In this document: positions 56,779-64,000 of the stretch, piece after piece | Numbering within the stretch: position 1 is the first letter of the stretch | Layout of the letters: the number at the start of each line of letters is the position of its first letter | Assembly (NCBI RefSeq): GCF_041260665.1 | Contig: NZ_JBGCCT010000012.1 | Location: forward strand, 62,001 to 126,000 | Direction of reading: 5' to 3' | DNA length: 64,000 nt | DNA from: Catenulispora sp. GP43 | GTDB taxonomy: Bacteria > Actinomycetota > Actinomycetes > Streptomycetales > Catenulisporaceae | The notes under the pieces: generated by a model | Databases searched by the model: none | Told to the model about the DNA's origin: nothing | The model's input: the letters and a program-made list of their open reading frames with translations, nothing else | Translations under genes and position numbers: made by a program

Positions 56779-57918
56779 TCAGCCGCCGGAGTCCTCCATC
56801 TCGGCCCCGGCCGGCACCGTGTCGTCGTCCCGGTCGTCGAGCCAGCCGTGCGGCAGCGCGACCTTGCCCGGGGAGTTGGTGCGCCCGCGCGGCTTGCCGA
56901 GGGTGTCGGTCGGGAACGGGGTGTCCGGGTCCAGGTGCGCGAAGAAGCCGTCGAGCTCGGCCAGCGACGAGGACATCGCCAGGCCCCGGCGCACGTCGCC
57001 GCCGACCGGGAAGCCCTTGAGGTACCAGGCCACGTGCTTGCGGAAGTCCACGACGCCCTCGCGCTCGGTGCCGAGCCAGGAGGCGAGGAGTTCGGCGTGC
57101 CGGCGCATGGTGGCCATCACCTCGCCGAGGGCTGGGAGCTTGCGCTCAGTGCGTCCCTCGAACGCGGCGGCCAGGTCGGCGAACAGCCAGGGGCGGCCCA
57201 GGCAGCCGCGGCCGACCACCACGCCGTCGGCTCCGGTCTGGCTCATCATGCGCAGCGCGTCGTCGGCCTCCCAGATGTCGCCGTTGCCCAGGACCGGGAC
57301 GTCCAGCTCGTCCTTCAAGGCCTTGATGGCGGTCCAGTCGGCCTCGCCGCTGTAGCGCTGGGCGGCGGTGCGGCCGTGCAGCGCGACCCAGGCCGCGCCG
57401 GCGTCCTGGGCGATGCGGCCGGCCTCCAGGAAGGTGTGGTGCTCGTCGTCGATGCCGATGCGCATCTTGACGGTGACCGGGATGCCGGCCGGGGCGGCGG
57501 CCTGGACCGCGGACTCGACGATCTGACCGAACAGCCGGCGCTTGTACGGCAGGGCCGCGCCGCCGCCCTTGCGGGTGACGCGCGGGACCGGACACCCGAA
57601 ATTCATGTCGACGTGGTCGGCCAGGTCCTCGGCGGCGATCATCTCCACCGCCTTGCGGACTGTGACCGGATCCACTCCGTACAACTGGAGACTGCGCGGC
57701 TTCTCGTCGCCGGCGAAGGTCACCATCCGCAGGGTCTTCTCGTTCCGCTCCACCAGGGCGCGGGTCATGACCATCTCGCAGACGTAGATCCCGGCGCCGT
57801 GCTCGCGGCACAGCTGGCGGAACGCCACGTTGGTGATGCCGGCCATCGGGGCCAGCACCACGGGCGGCGCAACGGGCAGGGAGCCCAGAGTCAGAGTCTG
57901 TTTGTCTGGGGAAGTCAC
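56779..57918 (-). CDS. dus: tRNA-dihydrouridine synthase, DusB-type
   Basis: The 379-residue flavoenzyme reduces uridine to dihydrouridine in tRNA. Seen are VLAPMAGITNVAFRQLC (FMN barrel start), the active Cys in MNFGCPVPRVTRKGGGAAL, VKMRIGID, LHGRTAAQRYSG and GADGVVVGRGCLGRPW. GTG 57918 (VTSPDKQTLTLG) chosen, with GGAAG upstream; the frame is open to 58194 but that part is promoter. Its 3' part is extended by about 40 residues compared with E. coli DusB, usual for actinomycetes. Confidence 0.93.
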   Translation of the reverse strand: MTSPDKQTLTLGSLPVAPPVVLAPMAGITNVAFRQLCREHGAGIYVCEMVMTRALVERNEKTLRMVTFAGDEKPRSLQLYGVDPVTVRKAVEMIAAEDLADHVDMNFGCPVPRVTRKGGGAALPYKRRLFGQIVESAVQAAAPAGIPVTVKMRIGIDDEHHTFLEAGRIAQDAGAAWVALHGRTAAQRYSGEADWTAIKALKDELDVPVLGNGDIWEADDALRMMSQTGADGVVVGRGCLGRPWLFADLAAAFEGRTERKLPALGEVMATMRRHAELLASWLGTEREGVVDFRKHVAWYLKGFPVGGDVRRGLAMSSSLAELDGFFAHLDPDTPFPTDTLGKPRGRTNSPGKVALPHGWLDDRDDDTVPAGAEMEDSGG

Positions 57919-58070
57919 GCTTCCAGGATCCCATAGCGCGGCGGAGCACCCGTTCGGATATTCCAGTCGGCCTTGTGACAACCGGCCCGTTAGTCTGAAC
58001 GTCATAAGGAAAGAGTTAAGAAACCGGCGGGGGGACACCGCTGGAACAGCAGAACAGCGGGTGGGCGAGA

Positions 58071-58859
58071 GTGAGTGGAAAAGTGGTGAGAGGGAACCGC
58101 ACCGGTGGTAGCGGTGCGGACGCGAACGGCCCGCGGGGGCGGGGGCCGGAGCGAGGACGCGACAAACTCGCGCAGGGCATGCTGGCCGGCGCACTGGGGG
58201 TCTTCATAGCGGCCGGGATCTCGGCGTGCAACACGAATCCGCACGCCGCGGACGTCCCGCCGCCCTCGACCGTGGAGCAGCAGCCGGCGGCCAACGGGCA
58301 GAGCCCGGACACCGAGTCGAGCTCGCACCACAACGCGCCGAAGCCGGGGATAGTGCTGCCGAACACCATCCAGGTGTTCTACGCGACCACCCCGGTCTTC
58401 CAGGACCTGACGCACCACATCGTGCTGTGGAACGCGACCCAGGCGTACAAGGCGATGTACGCGGCCGCCTACCAGCCGGCCGAGGCCGGCACGGCGGACC
58501 TGAAGCGCTACTGGACCGGCACCGGCTACCAGCAGGCACACGGCTGGGCGCAGGCGTGGATCAGCGCCAAGCAGCAGCCGGTGGGCTTCTCGGTGCTGTC
58601 GAACGTGGTGGTGGAGAACCTCACACCGGAGCAGGCGACCGTCGGCTTCTGCGAGGACCTGTCCGGAGTGGTGCGCGGCAACGTCCAGACGCACACCCCG
58701 GGCAAAGCGCTCCAGCCGAAGAACTCCCTCGGCGACCGGATCGAGTACAGCATGGTGCCGACCGGGGTGAAGGGGCAGTGGCAGGTCAACGGGGAGTCGA
58801 TCGCGAAGGCGTCGGCACTGTGCCCGCCGCCTTCGGAGAAGCACCACCACGGGCACTGA
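58071..58859 (+). CDS. Putative lipoprotein
   Basis: The 262-residue protein starts at GTG 58071. A basic N-terminus (KVVRGNRTGGSGADANG) precedes a hydrophobic helix (AGALGVFIAAGI) ending in SAC, a lipobox-like site, then a Pro/Gln/Ser linker. The mature part (about 100-262) is a compact SnoaL-like or SCP-like domain (YKAMYAAAYQPAE, RYWTGTGYQQAHGWAQAW, WQVNGESIAKASAL) common to actinomycete membrane-anchored proteins of unknown role. It ends in a His-rich tail (KHHHGH). Divergent from dus. Confidence 0.75.
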   Translation: MSGKVVRGNRTGGSGADANGPRGRGPERGRDKLAQGMLAGALGVFIAAGISACNTNPHAADVPPPSTVEQQPAANGQSPDTESSSHHNAPKPGIVLPNTIQVFYATTPVFQDLTHHIVLWNATQAYKAMYAAAYQPAEAGTADLKRYWTGTGYQQAHGWAQAWISAKQQPVGFSVLSNVVVENLTPEQATVGFCEDLSGVVRGNVQTHTPGKALQPKNSLGDRIEYSMVPTGVKGQWQVNGESIAKASALCPPPSEKHHHGH

Positions 58860-58879
58860 CGTGACAGCACTGACGTGAC
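58854..58879. repeat. 12-bp direct repeat at the lipoprotein 3' end
   Basis: CACTGACGTGAC occurs at 58854-58865 and 58868-58879. The first copy includes the stop codon. Probably a small local duplication. Confidence 0.6.
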
Positions 58880-58917
58880 TTCCGGGGGTGGGGGTTCGGT
58901 TAACCCCACCCCGGAAG
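58879..58917 (+). terminator. Hairpin after the lipoprotein gene
   Basis: CTTCCGGGGGTGGGG pairs with CCCCACCCCGGAAG (58904-58917) with one bulged G; the loop includes TTCGGTTAA. It lies 20 bp after the stop. Confidence 0.65.
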
Positions 58918-58968
58918 ACTCGTGCTCGCACGATCGATCGCGCGAGGGCGAAACGCCAGGCTGGAGGC

Positions 58969-59262
58969 ATGACCTCGACGACAGTGAAGTCCAGCCGCCG
59001 CACTCCGGGCACTCTGACCGGCCCTGTTCGTGCCCTGCTCGCTCTGCCCGCGTTCACGCTCGCCGGCTACCTCGTCTGGCTCGCCTTCACCAACATCTGC
59101 TATCCGCTCCGGCCTGAGCTGGGCCTGCCCGGCTACACCCGCGATTCCTGGGGCGGCCCGACCTACGCCGGAGTCTGGGCGGTGCACGGCGCCGCCGGCG
59201 TGGCGATGCTGGTCGTGGCGTTCTTCACCGTACGGCCCGTCGTCCGGCGCCGGTCACCGTAA
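58969..59262 (+). CDS. Small two-helix membrane protein
   Basis: The 97-residue protein has two predicted membrane helices, about residues 22-43 (VRALLALPAFTLAGYLVWLAF) and 68-88 (VWAVHGAAGVAMLVVAFFTV), and a basic C-terminus RPVVRRRSP. No family is recognised. ATG 58969 has GGAGG only 1 bp upstream, which is too near; translation may be leaderless or start elsewhere. The stop lies inside the left arm of the following terminator. Confidence 0.6.
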   Translation: MTSTTVKSSRRTPGTLTGPVRALLALPAFTLAGYLVWLAFTNICYPLRPELGLPGYTRDSWGGPTYAGVWAVHGAAGVAMLVVAFFTVRPVVRRRSP

Positions 59263-59300
59263 AGGGTGGGCCGCCGGAATCCTCCGGCGGCCCACCCTTT
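59261..59300. terminator. Perfect 18-bp bidirectional terminator
   Basis: Arms 59261-59278 and 59283-59300 are perfectly complementary with loop ATCC. The arms end in AAA/TTT, so both strands get a short U-tract. It serves the small membrane protein gene and the convergent glyS. Confidence 0.9.
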
Positions 59301-59315
59301 GTTCAGTACCGGGCC

Positions 59316-60698
59316 TCAGGCCCCGATCAGCCGGGCGGCGAGGTAGCCCTCGACCTTGTCCAGGGACACCCGCTCCTGCTCCATCGAGTCCCGCTCGCGC
59401 ACGGTCACGGCCTGGTCGTCGAGGGTGTCGAAGTCGACCGTGATGCAGAACGGGGTGCCGATCTCGTCCTGGCGGCGGTAGCGGCGGCCGATGGCGCCGG
59501 CGTCGTCGAACTCGACGTTCCAGTTCTGGCGCAGCAGCTGCGCCAGGTCCCGGGCCTTCGGCGAGAGGTCGGCGTTGCGGGACAGCGGCAGGACCGCGGC
59601 CTTCACCGGGGCCAGGCGCTTGTCCAGGCGCAGGACCTTGCGGACCTCCATCTGGCCCTTGGCGTTCGGGGCCTCGTCCTCGGCGTAGGCGTCGAGTAGG
59701 AAGGCGAGCATGCCGCGGTTCACACCGGCCGCCGGCTCGACCACGAACGGCGTCCAGCGCTCACCGGTCTCCTGCTCCAGCTGAGTGAAGTCCTCGCCGG
59801 AGTGCTTGGCGTGCGTGGACAGGTCGAAGTCGGTGCGGTTCGCGATGCCCTCGAGCTCGGAGAACTCCTGGCCGCCGAAGTTGAAGCGGTACTCGATGTC
59901 GACGGTGCGCTTGGAGTAGTGCGACAGCTTCTCCTGCGGGTGCTCGTAGAAGCGCAGGTTCTCAGGCTTCAGACCCAGGTTGGTCCACCAGTTGTAGCGC
60001 TCGTTGAGCCAGTACTCGAACCACTGCTCGTCCTCGCCGGGCTTGACGAAGAACTCCATCTCCATCTGCTCGAACTCCCGGGTGCGGAAGATGAAGTTGC
60101 CCGGGGTGATCTCGTTGCGGAACGACTTGCCGATCTGGCCGATGCCGAACGGCGGCTTCTTGCGCGAGGCGTCCCGGACCGTCTTGTAGGACACGAAGAT
60201 GCCCTGCGCGGTCTCCGGGCGCAGGTAGGCCAGGCCCGCGTCGTCCATGGTGACGCCCAGGTGGGTCTGCAGCATCAGGTTGAAGACCTTGGGCTCGGTG
60301 AACGTGCCCTTGTTCCCGCAGTTCGGGCAGTTGATGTCGGCCAGGCCGCGCTCGGGCACCCGGTGGTGCTTGGCCTCGTAGGCCTCGATGAGGTGGTCCT
60401 CGCGGAAGCGCTTGTGACAGGACTGGCACTCGGTCAGCGGGTCGGTGAACTCCTTGACGTGACCGGAGGCCTCCCACACCTCGCGTGCCAGGATGACCGA
60501 GGAGTCCAGGCCGACGACGTCCTCCCGGCCGGTGACCATGGCCTTCCACCACTGGCGCTTGATGTTCTCCTTGAGCTCCACGCCGAGCGGCCCGTAGTCG
60601 TAGGCGGCACGTGTACCGCCGTAGATCTCGCTGGAGGGGAACACGAAGCCACGGCTCTTCGCGAGCCGGACGATGGTCTCGATCTTGTCGGCGGCCAC
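59316..60698 (-). CDS. glyS: Glycyl-tRNA synthetase (alpha2 type)
   Basis: The 460-residue class II synthetase has motif 1 region [22 protein letters not shown], a Cys4 zinc site (ECQSCHKRF and [10 protein letters not shown]), [14 protein letters not shown], motif 2 [21 protein letters not shown] and motif 3 [15 protein letters not shown], then the anticodon-binding domain ([32 protein letters not shown]). GTG 60698 with GAGAG 5 bp upstream; the frame is open to 61697 but overlaps znuA. The length is normal for the dimeric type. Confidence 0.96.
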   Translation of the reverse strand: MAADKIETIVRLAKSRGFVFPSSEIYGGTRAAYDYGPLGVELKENIKRQWWKAMVTGREDVVGLDSSVILAREVWEASGHVKEFTDPLTECQSCHKRFREDHLIEAYEAKHHRVPERGLADINCPNCGNKGTFTEPKVFNLMLQTHLGVTMDDAGLAYLRPETAQGIFVSYKTVRDASRKKPPFGIGQIGKSFRNEITPGNFIFRTREFEQMEMEFFVKPGEDEQWFEYWLNERYNWWTNLGLKPENLRFYEHPQEKLSHYSKRTVDIEYRFNFGGQEFSELEGIANRTDFDLSTHAKHSGEDFTQLEQETGERWTPFVVEPAAGVNRGMLAFLLDAYAEDEAPNAKGQMEVRKVLRLDKRLAPVKAAVLPLSRNADLSPKARDLAQLLRQNWNVEFDDAGAIGRRYRRQDEIGTPFCITVDFDTLDDQAVTVRERDSMEQERVSLDKVEGYLAARLIGA

Positions 60699-60890
60699 AG
60701 TCGCTCTCTTTCTTGTTGCCACCGCATCCACGGTGGCGAAGCCCGGCCGGATGCCGGGTTTCGGATGATGGCCCAGCTTAGCGGGTTCACGGCGGGGTTT
60801 AGGAACGGTTTCCGGCGCAGGTCGGCGCGGGTCGCGGCGGGCTGGGCCGGGTGGTCGGGCGGTGATCCGCGCCCATCGTGGGCCCACCGT

Positions 60891-60930
60891 GTGCCCCTGG
60901 GGAAAATCATGTGCCCATCGGGAAAATTGA
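60891..60930. repeat. Tandem 20-bp repeat abutting the Zur box
   Basis: Units 60891-60910 and 60911-60930 both read GTGCCC, then four variable bases (CTGG/ATCG), then GGAAAAT, then CAT or TGA. 15-16 of 20 positions agree. The second unit runs into the Zur box. Confidence 0.7.
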
Positions 60931-60942
60931 CAATCATTTTCA
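60928..60942 (+). promoter_or_regulatory. Zur box
   Basis: TGACAATCATTTTCA is a 7-1-7 inverted repeat (6 of 7 arm positions match) very close to actinomycete Zur-binding sites (TGAAAATNATTTTCA). It lies 21 bp upstream of znuA and would repress the uptake operon when zinc is sufficient. Confidence 0.85.
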
Positions 60943-60962
60943 TTTCCAGCGACCATGGTCAC

Positions 60963-61901
60963 ATGCTTTCCCGCACCACCCGCACCCGCCGTACCGGCCG
61001 CCTCCGAGCGGCGGGCGTGGCCGCGGTCCTGGTCGTGGTGCTGGCGCTGAGCGGCTGCCTGAAGCAGTCGGGCAGCCAGGCCGCCGCCGGGCAGCTCGAC
61101 GTCGTGGCCGGCTTCTATCCCTTCGCCTACCTCGCCGAGCGGATCGGCGGTGAGCACGTCGCCGTGCGCAACCTCACCAGGCCCGGCGCCGAGCCGCACG
61201 ATCTGGAGCTGACTCCGTCGCAGGTCGGCGCGGTGAGCAAGGCCGATCTGGCCATCTACGAGAAGGGGCTGCAACCGGCCGTGGACGACGCGGTGGCGCA
61301 GAACAAGCCCAAGGCCGCCCTGGACACCGCGACCGTGGTGCACCTGGAGGACCACGGCGACCTCGGTGAGGGCGACGCGCACAGCGCCGACCCGCACGTC
61401 TGGCTGGATCCTGTCGACTTCGGCAGGATCGCCGACGCGGTGTCGGCCAAGCTGCAGCAGGTCGACCCCGCGCACGCCGCCGACTACCAGGCGAACCAGG
61501 CCGCCCTCGACGCCCAGCTGAAGGCCCTGGACGCCGACTACCGCGCCGGGCTCGCGCATTGCCAGCGCAAGGACATCGTGACCAGCCACGCCGCATTCGG
61601 CTACCTCGCCGAGCGCTACGGCCTGGTGCAGGTGCCGCTGGCCGGGCTGTCGCCGGACGACGAGCCCAGCGCGGCCCACCTCGCGAAGATCCAGCACCTG
61701 ATCAAGACTGAGGGCGTGACCACGGTCTTCTTCGAGACCCTGGCCAGCCCCAAGACCGCGCGGACGCTGGCGTCGGACACCGGGACCAAGGCCGAGGTAC
61801 TCGACCCGATCGAGGGCGTCAAGGATCCCCAGACCCAGGACTACCTCTCGATCATGCGCGACAATCTGGCCGCGCTGCGCCTGGCGCTGGGGTGCTCGTG
61901 A
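60963..61901 (+). CDS. znuA: Zinc ABC transporter substrate-binding lipoprotein
   Basis: The 312-residue cluster A-I binding protein captures zinc outside the membrane. Signal peptide with lipobox LALSGC, then zinc-ligand motifs [16 protein letters not shown] and [15 protein letters not shown], with an Asp late in VLDPIEG. A His/Asp stretch ([17 protein letters not shown]) is shorter than the His-rich loop of Gram-negative ZnuA. ATG 60963 has no good ribosome site but is the only suitable start after the Zur box. The stop overlaps the znuC start. Confidence 0.92.
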   Translation: MLSRTTRTRRTGRLRAAGVAAVLVVVLALSGCLKQSGSQAAAGQLDVVAGFYPFAYLAERIGGEHVAVRNLTRPGAEPHDLELTPSQVGAVSKADLAIYEKGLQPAVDDAVAQNKPKAALDTATVVHLEDHGDLGEGDAHSADPHVWLDPVDFGRIADAVSAKLQQVDPAHAADYQANQAALDAQLKALDADYRAGLAHCQRKDIVTSHAAFGYLAERYGLVQVPLAGLSPDDEPSAAHLAKIQHLIKTEGVTTVFFETLASPKTARTLASDTGTKAEVLDPIEGVKDPQTQDYLSIMRDNLAALRLALGCS

Positions 61902-62776
61902 TGGCCCGGCGGACCCCGGCGGTGGCCGTGAGCGCGCCCGACGAGGCGCCCCCGCCGGTCGTGGCCGCGCACGGCGTGACCGTCTCCCTCGGCGGCCGGC
62001 GGATCCTGCACGGCGTGGACCTGCGGGTGCCCGGCGGCCAGACCGTGGCGCTGCTGGGGGCCAACGGCTCCGGCAAGTCCACGCTGGTCAAGACCATCGT
62101 CGGGCTCTACCCGGTGGACGGCGGGGGCATCGACCTGTTCGGCACGCCGGTGCCGGCGTTCAAGGCCTGGCAGCGGGTCGGGTACGTGCCGCAGCGCACT
62201 ACGGCCGCGGCCGGCGTCCCGGCGACGGTCGGCGAGGTCGTGGCCTCCGGCCTGCTCAGCCCGCGCGCCTGGGTGCGGCGCCGCACCCCCGGCGACCGCG
62301 GCGCGGTGCGCGAGGCGCTGGCCACCGTGGGCATGCTGGAGCGCTTCGGCGACCCGGTCGCCTCGCTGTCCGGCGGCCAGCAGCAGCGGGTGCTGATCGC
62401 CAGGGCCCTGGCCCGGCGCCCCGACCTGCTGATCATGGACGAGCCGATGGCCGGCGTGGACCTGGTGAGCCAGCAGGCCTTCGCCGACACGCTGGCCGAC
62501 CTGTCCGCGCACGGCACCACCATCCTGCTGGTCCTGCACGAACTGGGACCGCTGGCGCCGCTCATCGACCGCACCGTGGTGCTGCGCGCCGGCGTGGTCC
62601 GCTACGACGGCGCCCCGATCGAGCACGGCGAGCCCGACGCCGGCCACGGCCGCGAGGCCCCGGGACACGACCACGTGCACCCGCACGGCGGGCCGTCCGA
62701 CGCGCCGGGGACGCCGGAGTGCCCGCCGGGGCACGCCCCGGTGGAGGCGCTGACCGGCAAGGACGGGCTGGGATGA
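61901..62776 (+). CDS. znuC: Zinc ABC transporter ATP-binding protein with His-rich tail
   Basis: The 291-residue ATPase has Walker A (GANGSGKST), Q-loop (VPQRTT), signature SLSGGQQQR, Walker B ([12 protein letters not shown]) and H-loop (VLHELG). The C-terminal about 45 residues ([20 protein letters not shown], then CPPGHAP) are His-rich and not part of the ABC fold; they may bind zinc. ATG 61901 shares one base with the znuA stop; GTG 61898 gives a GTGA overlap. It drives import together with ZnuB. Confidence 0.93.
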   Translation: MARRTPAVAVSAPDEAPPPVVAAHGVTVSLGGRRILHGVDLRVPGGQTVALLGANGSGKSTLVKTIVGLYPVDGGGIDLFGTPVPAFKAWQRVGYVPQRTTAAAGVPATVGEVVASGLLSPRAWVRRRTPGDRGAVREALATVGMLERFGDPVASLSGGQQQRVLIARALARRPDLLIMDEPMAGVDLVSQQAFADTLADLSAHGTTILLVLHELGPLAPLIDRTVVLRAGVVRYDGAPIEHGEPDAGHGREAPGHDHVHPHGGPSDAPGTPECPPGHAPVEALTGKDGLG

Positions 62777-62984
62777 GGCCCGCGGGATCGGCGGGCGGGC
62801 GGCGAGCAGGCCGCGGGTCCGCGCCGGTCCGGTGCGCACGTTCGGCTTCGGCGGGCGCGCGCTCCGGACCGCACCCGGTTTCGGCCCCGGCTCTGGCTTC
62901 GGCCGCGCCCCTCGCTCCGGCTTCGACTCCGGCTTCGGCTCGGGCCCCGGCCGCTCCCTCCCCCACCCCGAAAGCAGGCCCCGC
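62777..62984 (+). repeat. znuC-znuB spacer with degenerate GGCTTCGGC repeats
   Basis: The 208-bp spacer is long for an ABC operon. From about 62842 it contains many copies of (C)GGCTTCGGC/GGCTCCGG-like units. A frame open from GTG 62832, in phase with znuB, would encode a Gly-Phe-rich extension (GFG repeats). I regard the ATG at 62985 as the true start, since ZnuB proteins begin there. Confidence 0.5.
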
Positions 62985-63971
62985 ATGCTGAACGACACCA
63001 TCTTCAGCCTGCCGTTCATGCAGCGCGCCTTCCTCGCGGCCCTGGCCATCGGCCTGGCCGCGCCGGCCATCGGCACCTACCTGGTGCAGCGCCGCCTGGC
63101 GCTCATGGGCGACGGGCTCGGGCACGTCGCGCTGACCGGCGTCGGGCTGGGTCTGCTGACCAAGACCTCGCCGGTGTGGGGCGCGGTGCTGGTGGCGGTG
63201 GCCGGGGCGGCGGCGGTGGAGCTGATCCGGGAGCGGGCCAAGGCCAGCGGGGACGTGGCGCTGGCCATGCTCTTCTACGGCGGGCTGGCCGGCGGGTCGA
63301 TGCTGATCTCGCTGTCGGGCGGCAACGCGAATCTGAACTCGTACCTGTTCGGCTCGATCCTGTCCACCTCGGACGGGGACCTGTGGGCGATCGCGGCGCT
63401 GGCCGTCGGGGTGCTGCTGGTCACGCTGGGGCTGCGGCGGGCGCTGTTCGCGGTGTGCCAGGACGAGGAGTTCGCGCGAGTCGCCGGGCTGCCGGTGCGG
63501 GCGCTGAACCTGCTGATGGCGGTGACCACCGCGGTGACGGTGACCGTCGGCATGCGCGTGGTCGGGGTGCTCATGGTCAGCGCCCTGATGGTGGTGCCGG
63601 TGGCCGCCGCGCAGCAGCTGACCCGGGCCTTCGCCGCGACGATGGGGGCGGCCATGGCGGTCGGGGTCGGGGCCGCGTTCTCCGGCGTCACCATGTCGTA
63701 CTACGCGGACACCCCGCCCGGCGCGTCGATCGTGCTCATCGCGATCGCGGTGTTCATGGTCGCCAGCATCTGCGCCGGCCTGGTCCGCCGCGGGCGGGGC
63801 CGGTCCGGGTCCCGGGTCCGGCCGCCGGTGACCGAACCGGATCCCGCGACCGAACAAGCCGCTCGCAACCACCCAGAGCCTGCCACAATGACATCGGGCC
63901 GCCCCCCGGCCGGCCGACCGCCCGGCACCGCGCACCGATCCGCACGCCAACCGCTAGGAGAAGGACAGTGA
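62985..63971 (+). CDS. znuB: Zinc ABC transporter permease
   Basis: The 328-residue permease of the ABC-3 family has seven to nine hydrophobic segments and the family patterns GTYLVQRRLALMGDGLGHVA, NSYLFGSIL and VVGVLMVSALMVVPVAAAQQ. The C-terminal about 55 residues are polar, Arg/Pro-rich and unlike the family. ATG 62985. It ends in a GTGA overlap with the next gene. Confidence 0.93.
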   Translation: MLNDTIFSLPFMQRAFLAALAIGLAAPAIGTYLVQRRLALMGDGLGHVALTGVGLGLLTKTSPVWGAVLVAVAGAAAVELIRERAKASGDVALAMLFYGGLAGGSMLISLSGGNANLNSYLFGSILSTSDGDLWAIAALAVGVLLVTLGLRRALFAVCQDEEFARVAGLPVRALNLLMAVTTAVTVTVGMRVVGVLMVSALMVVPVAAAQQLTRAFAATMGAAMAVGVGAAFSGVTMSYYADTPPGASIVLIAIAVFMVASICAGLVRRGRGRSGSRVRPPVTEPDPATEQAARNHPEPATMTSGRPPAGRPPGTAHRSARQPLGEGQ

Positions 63972-64000
63972 GTACCGCAGACACCTCCGGCGACCACCAC
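63968..64000 (+). CDS. Start of next gene (partial), probably Zur regulator
   Basis: GTG 63968 overlaps the znuB stop by four bases, and GGAG/AAGG lies in front. Only VSTADTSGDHH is visible, so identity cannot be read. In Streptomyces the zur gene follows znuB, and the Zur box upstream of znuA makes this the best guess. Confidence 0.5.
   Translation, partial: MSTADTSGDHH

Larger units (their letters stand above)
60699..60962. promoter_or_regulatory. Divergent promoter region glyS/znuA
   Basis: This 264-bp region contains the glyS leader and the znu promoter. TTGACA at 60927-60932 with GACCAT 18 bp later is a possible rightward promoter overlapping the Zur box. A tandem 20-bp repeat lies at 60891-60930. 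I see no T-box-like structure upstream of glyS in the space available. Confidence 0.45.

Noticed and set aside
58854-58879. 12-bp direct repeat as an insertion-sequence target duplication
   Set aside because: Only 2 bp lie between the copies; no mobile element is present.

Overview
The window is very GC-rich (many GTG and TTG starts, hairpin terminators without U-tracts) and comes from a high-GC actinomycete. Conserved neighbours (dgt-dnaG-HrdA-type sigma factor, ppdK, dus, glyS next to znuACB with a Zur box) recall the Streptomyces chromosome core. A related order such as Catenulisporales is equally possible; I cannot settle the genus.

Positions 1-31.7 kb are one end of a modular type I polyketide cluster that continues past the left edge. 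Three PKS genes run leftward. The first holds a KSQ loading module (methylmalonyl-type AT, predicted propionyl starter) and a KS-AT-DH-KR-ACP module. The second is a KS-AT-DH-KR-ACP module with a malonyl-type AT. The third is cut by the window edge inside its KR. All three extension modules carry DH plus LDD-type KR and no ER, so the early chain should be a methyl-branched conjugated polyene.

To the right are accessory genes in two sets. One is a hydroxymalonyl-ACP set: FkbH-like, acyl-CoA dehydrogenase, ACP and 3-hydroxyacyl-CoA dehydrogenase, with no O-methyltransferase in the window. The other is an acyl-AMP ligase, a second ACP and a LysA/BtrK-like PLP decarboxylase, which look able to make a decarboxylated aminoacyl-ACP. 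Two free-standing condensation-domain proteins, one ending in a carrier-like domain without its serine, could join such an amine to the polyketide. A type II thioesterase, Sfp-type PPTase, AraC regulator and di-iron hydroxylase complete the cluster. This joint arrangement is the most interesting part of the window.

31.7-43.4 kb is accessory: DoxX, a HEAT-repeat protein divergent from a DUF4241 protein, a thioesterase-fold protein, a MarR(OhrR-like)/esterase pair, a TetR/SDR pair, a hydrolase-OsmC fusion, a secreted EXORDIUM-like protein, and a decayed methyltransferase.

43.3-64 kb is mostly core: lipoprotein, FGGY kinase, HrdA-type sigma, DnaG with an RGG-rich linker, Dgt, EthD-like protein, ECF sigma with SnoaL-like tail, DinB, SET-domain remnant, PpdK, YceI, Dus, lipoprotein, small membrane protein, GlyRS and the Zur-controlled znuACB operon, with the start of one more gene (probably zur) at the edge. 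No tRNA, rRNA, CRISPR array or insertion sequence was recognised.
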